Source of the DNA: CAZYCC01 sp964645985
GTDB taxonomy: Bacteria > Bacillota > Clostridia > Oscillospirales > CAG-272
Length of the DNA: 6,934 bases
Direction: 5' to 3'
NCBI GenBank assembly: GCA_964645985.1
Contig: CAZYCC010000084.1
Coordinates: 1-6,934, forward strand
Shown here: positions 5,519-6,934 of the stretch, one piece after another
How positions within the stretch are numbered: the stretch's first letter is position 1
Layout of the letters: each line of letters begins with the position of its first letter
The notes under the pieces: generated by a model
Seen by the model: only the letters and a program-made list of their open reading frames with translations
What the model was told of the DNA's origin: nothing
Database searches by the model: none
Position numbers and translations under genes: made by a program

Positions 5519-5794
5519 CGCACAATAGCTCTCCCGCGTAAATCGACCCCGCGGGAAGACCCGAGACGAGAGAACGCACAGCGCGCCGACGGCAGCAAAT
5601 GAGAACATCGCAAACCGCGCGCTGACGCTCATGGAAGCGCAATGGAATGCCGTCCGCTCGCCGCAATATCGGCGAAGAAACCGCACCCGCATCTCGGGAA
5701 ACTATTGACCCGCGCGCGCCGCAGCGGCCGGGTGAGAGCTAGCTCTGCTTCTTTGTATGCACCCCCCACGGCGCCGAACCCCCACACGATGGGG

Positions 5795-5823
5795 AGTATA
5801 GCACAAGAAAAAGAGGATGTCAA
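5795..5823 (-). promoter_or_regulatory. Sigma70-type promoter of the infC operon
   Basis: On the minus strand TTGACA (5818-5823) and TATACT (5795-5800) are separated by exactly 17 nt: a perfect -35 box and a -10 box one base from consensus. Transcription should start near 5787-5790. A short dyad CCCCA-N5-TGGGG (5780-5794) overlaps the start region and could be an operator or a 5'-end hairpin. This is the strongest promoter in the window, as expected for a ribosomal-protein operon. Confidence 0.85.
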
Positions 5824-5862
5824 GAGGGGGAGGAAAAATTTTGTTGGGAGAGAGGAAGTAGC

Positions 5863-5893
5863 AAAAACCACCGCGAAGCGAGAGGTTTCGCGG
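5863..5893 (-). terminator. Intrinsic terminator just upstream of the infC promoter
   Basis: On the minus strand CCGCGAA and TTCGCGG (plus-strand arms 5887-5893 and 5871-5877) form a 7-bp stem with a 9-nt loop, followed after TGG by T5 (5863-5867). It lies 40 nt before the -35 box and would insulate infC from transcription coming from the SecB-like side, whose stop codon is about 490 nt upstream. Confidence 0.6.
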
Positions 5894-5907
5894 ACAGGAG
5901 AGTAGCG

Positions 5908-5938
5908 GATTTCGATTTGGCAAAGCCAAATCGAAATC
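5908..5938. repeat. Perfect 14-bp inverted repeat with 3-nt loop
   Basis: GATTTCGATTTGGC (5908-5921), loop AAA, then its exact complement (5925-5938). It is much less GC-rich than its surroundings. No clean T-run follows on the minus strand and only a weak one (CAAATTTT) on the plus strand. It could assist the adjacent terminator, or be a dispersed repeat or protein-binding dyad. Confidence 0.8.
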
Positions 5939-6384
5939 GTCAAATTTTCCGCGCTGTACGCGAAAAAGTTTGCGACAAAACCGCCCCGCGTGGCACGGGC
6001 ACCTTGCGCCCGCCCTCGCGCTCCGCGCGAGGGGCACACGCCCGTCACCCGCGCTCTGCGCGGGGTTTAGCGCGCGACGCAACGAACGAGGGCAGTGAAG
6101 GAGGGAGGGATACCCCCGCGGGCGCGAGCGGGGAAGTGCAAGGTCACGTCAGAGACACTGACCAACCCGAAACACCACGTTTCCGAGAGAGCAGTCGAAA
6201 TTTCGACAAAGCGGGGGATTCCCCGCACACCTTCCCCCGCAGCGGGGCAGTTCAAATTCCGACAGGGGCACCTCGGTTTTCCCGAAAACTAATCCCGGGA
6301 GAGGCACCGCGCCGCGCGCAACCTAACGTGCGGTTTCCCCGAAACAAAAGTTACGCCCGGGCAGAGCACGCCCCCCGGAGCGGA

Positions 6385-6834
6385 TCACTGCGGCCTACCC
6401 CCCATATCGAAGGAGATTATCTCCTGCCTGCCTATATCTACATCGGGGATGAGGAAGGGCGGGTAGCCGCAGAGGGCGCTCGCCGAGCGGATAATCGCGC
6501 GCGCATGCGGAAAGAGCTCCTTGTAGGTGAGAACGTGGATCTGCTCCTTCGGCGCGGCGGCGAGGTCTCCTGTGTAGTCAAAATACCCGACGATGACCGC
6601 GTCGATAAAGAACTTGTCTGCTAAAGTTTTATCCTTGAGCTTCGCGTGAAACTCGCCCCGGCAATGCCCGACCGGCCCCTCCGGGCCCTGCGTCTCCTTG
6701 GCGTAGCTGACGCTGTAGGAGTATTCGTGCGCGAGGTGCAGCTCGACCTTGCCCTCGATCTGCGCAACAATGCGCATCTCCTGTGCCCGCACCCCCCGCA
6801 AAATCATCCTCCCCGAAGTCTTTGGCGCTTCCAT
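6385..6834 (-). CDS. SecB-like protein-export chaperone
   Basis: A 149-aa protein similar in length to SecB, a cytosolic chaperone that keeps polypeptides unfolded for export. The best evidence is the C-terminal stretch Tyr104 to Ile134: ELFPHARAIIRSASA then GYPPFLIPDVDI, matching in order the LFPYAR...S...G.FP.LNLAPVNF region of E. coli SecB. Before it is a run of beta-strand-like segments (VELHLAHEYSYSVSY; HCRGEFHAKLKD; KFFIDAVIVGYFDYTG), as in the SecB fold. No signal peptide or membrane segment is seen. The ATG at 6832-6834 has the strong site GGGAGGG (6839-6845) with 4-nt spacing. The start lies only about 20 nt after the tRNA-Lys terminator, so expression probably depends on read-through or a promoter further upstream. 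No toxin-antitoxin genes are adjacent, unlike SecB-like chaperones of TAC modules. Family assignment is by motif only. Confidence 0.72.
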   Translation of the reverse strand: MEAPKTSGRMILRGVRAQEMRIVAQIEGKVELHLAHEYSYSVSYAKETQGPEGPVGHCRGEFHAKLKDKTLADKFFIDAVIVGYFDYTGDLAAAPKEQIHVLTYKELFPHARAIIRSASALCGYPPFLIPDVDIGRQEIISFDMGGRPQ

Positions 6835-6838
6835 TTAG

Positions 6839-6845
6839 CCCTCCC
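6839..6845 (-). promoter_or_regulatory. Ribosome-binding site of the SecB-like gene
   Basis: GGGAGGG on the minus strand, 4 nt before the ATG, supports the start at 6834 over the internal ATG nine codons in, whose purine-rich GGGGAGG abuts the codon directly. Confidence 0.7.
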
Positions 6846-6857
6846 TTCTGCGTAAAC

Positions 6858-6882
6858 AAAAACACCGGCGGTCGCCGGTGTT
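6858..6882 (-). terminator. Intrinsic terminator after tRNA-Lys
   Basis: Arms 6861-6869 and 6874-6882 form a 9-bp stem (AACACCGGC/GCCGGTGTT, 4-nt loop) starting 5 nt after the tRNA CCA. On the minus strand it runs into a T-rich tail (T5 at 6858-6862, then GTTT). It separates the tRNA from the SecB-like gene. Confidence 0.85.
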
Positions 6883-6887
6883 CGTGG

Positions 6888-6934
6888 TGGTGCACCTTCA
6901 GGGACTCGAACCCGGGACCCACTGATTAAGAGTC
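6888..6934 (-). tRNA. tRNA-Lys (anticodon CUU), 3' portion
   Basis: The last 47 nt of a 76-nt tRNA (positions 30-76); the 5' part lies beyond the right edge. The anticodon loop reads CTCTTAA, giving CUU for lysine AAG codons, followed by 3' stem TCAGT, whose expected partner ACTGA is visible only as GA. The T-arm is CCGGG-TTCGAGT-CCCTG, with four of five pairs formed and a C·U mismatch at 50:64. The acceptor 3' strand AAGGTGC, discriminator A and an encoded CCA (6888-6890) complete it. Confidence 0.92.

Larger units (their letters stand above)
5379..5788 (-). ncRNA. Long structured 5' leader of the infC operon
   Basis: From the predicted transcription start (about 5787-5790) to infC is about 410 nt. 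Minus-strand foldings seen include a nested element near the 5' end, GGGUG/CACCC (5760-5764 with 5730-5734) enclosing the palindrome AGAGCTAGCTCT (5735-5746); a hairpin UCCCGCG/CGCGGGA (5550-5556 with 5532-5538); the terminator at 5491-5518; and a helix CGGGGG/CCCCCG (5482-5487 with 5448-5453). The stretch nearest infC (5401-5447) is pyrimidine-rich in the RNA. A 102-codon open frame crosses the leader but looks like translated structured RNA. In Bacillus L20 controls the same operon by leader attenuation; equivalence here is inference. Termination at the hairpin would release an RNA of about 300 nt. Confidence 0.6.
5801..6384. other. Gene-free, hairpin-rich stretch between the SecB-like gene and the infC promoter
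   Basis: Only the promoter -35 box and spacer at the left end are assignable. Open frames on both strands are Arg/Gly/Pro/Ser-rich, and the longest one runs antisense into the SecB-like gene. Many small dyads occur: 5871-5893, 5908-5938, 6013-6033 (CCCTCGCG/CGCGAGGG), 6048-6064 (CCCGCGC/GCGCGGG), 6114-6133 (CCCCGC/GCGGGG), 6169-6183 (GAAAC/GTTTC), 6194-6207, 6211-6226 (GCGGGG/CCCCGC), 6235-6247, 6276-6289 and 6333-6345 (GTTTC/GAAAC). Nothing resembles tmRNA, RNase P RNA or 6S RNA. It may be the long 3' region of the SecB-like transcript, an unidentified structured RNA, or a cluster of dispersed palindromic repeats. Confidence 0.5.

Noticed and set aside
5384..5692. A 102-codon minus-strand open frame in the infC leader, with a hydrophobic stretch (ARFAMFSFAAVGALCVL) and a stop overlapping the infC Shine-Dalgarno; possible leader peptide coupled to infC.
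   Set aside because: It passes through the terminator hairpin, has weak ribosome sites and an irregular Cys/Arg-rich composition typical of translated structured RNA in GC-rich DNA.
5629..6048. A 139-codon minus-strand open frame upstream of infC.
   Set aside because: It spans the terminator at 5863-5893 and the infC promoter, has no ribosome site and no recognisable motif.
5917..6624. A 235-codon plus-strand open frame.
   Set aside because: It is Arg/Pro/Ser-rich and low in complexity, crosses many hairpins and runs antisense over about 240 bp of the well-supported SecB-like gene.

Overview
The window comes from a GC-rich bacterial chromosome, and every well-supported gene lies on the minus strand. 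The protein sequences, the order infC-rpmI-rplT followed by a SpoU/TrmH-family RNA methyltransferase, and the TopA with several C-terminal zinc fingers best fit an uncultured, GC-rich member of the Bacillota (Clostridia-like). This placement rests on remembered family resemblance, not on a search, and is moderate in confidence.

In transcription order on the minus strand (high to low coordinates): (1) the 3' part of a tRNA-Lys(CUU) with encoded CCA and a strong terminator; (2) a 149-aa SecB-like chaperone; (3) about 500 bp without a credible gene but rich in short hairpins, ending in a terminator-like hairpin; (4) a near-consensus sigma70 promoter (TTGACA-17-TATACT); (5) a leader of about 410 nt containing a hairpin plus T6 that looks like a transcription attenuator; (6) infC, apparently starting at the rare codon ATT; (7) a 154-bp structured spacer; (8) rpmI; (9) rplT; (10) tandem hairpin/terminators; (11) a 470-bp non-coding stretch with repeated CTCGCGG words; (12) an RNA 2'-O-methyltransferase; (13) a weak terminator; (14) topA; (15) a non-coding stretch with a bidirectional terminator, probably shared with a convergent gene off the left edge.

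The core is the translation operon infC-rpmI-rplT (IF3, L35, L20). Three possible control layers are visible in it: a leader attenuator, an ATT start on infC, and folded RNA before rpmI. In other bacteria L20 represses this operon (by leader attenuation in Bacillus, by translational control of rpmI in E. coli), and IF3 controls itself through AUU. The methyltransferase probably modifies rRNA or tRNA, so it belongs to the same functional theme; topA and the SecB-like gene are separate housekeeping functions.

I found no mobile element, CRISPR array or clearly new protein system. The most interesting material is regulatory RNA and hairpin-rich non-coding DNA around infC.
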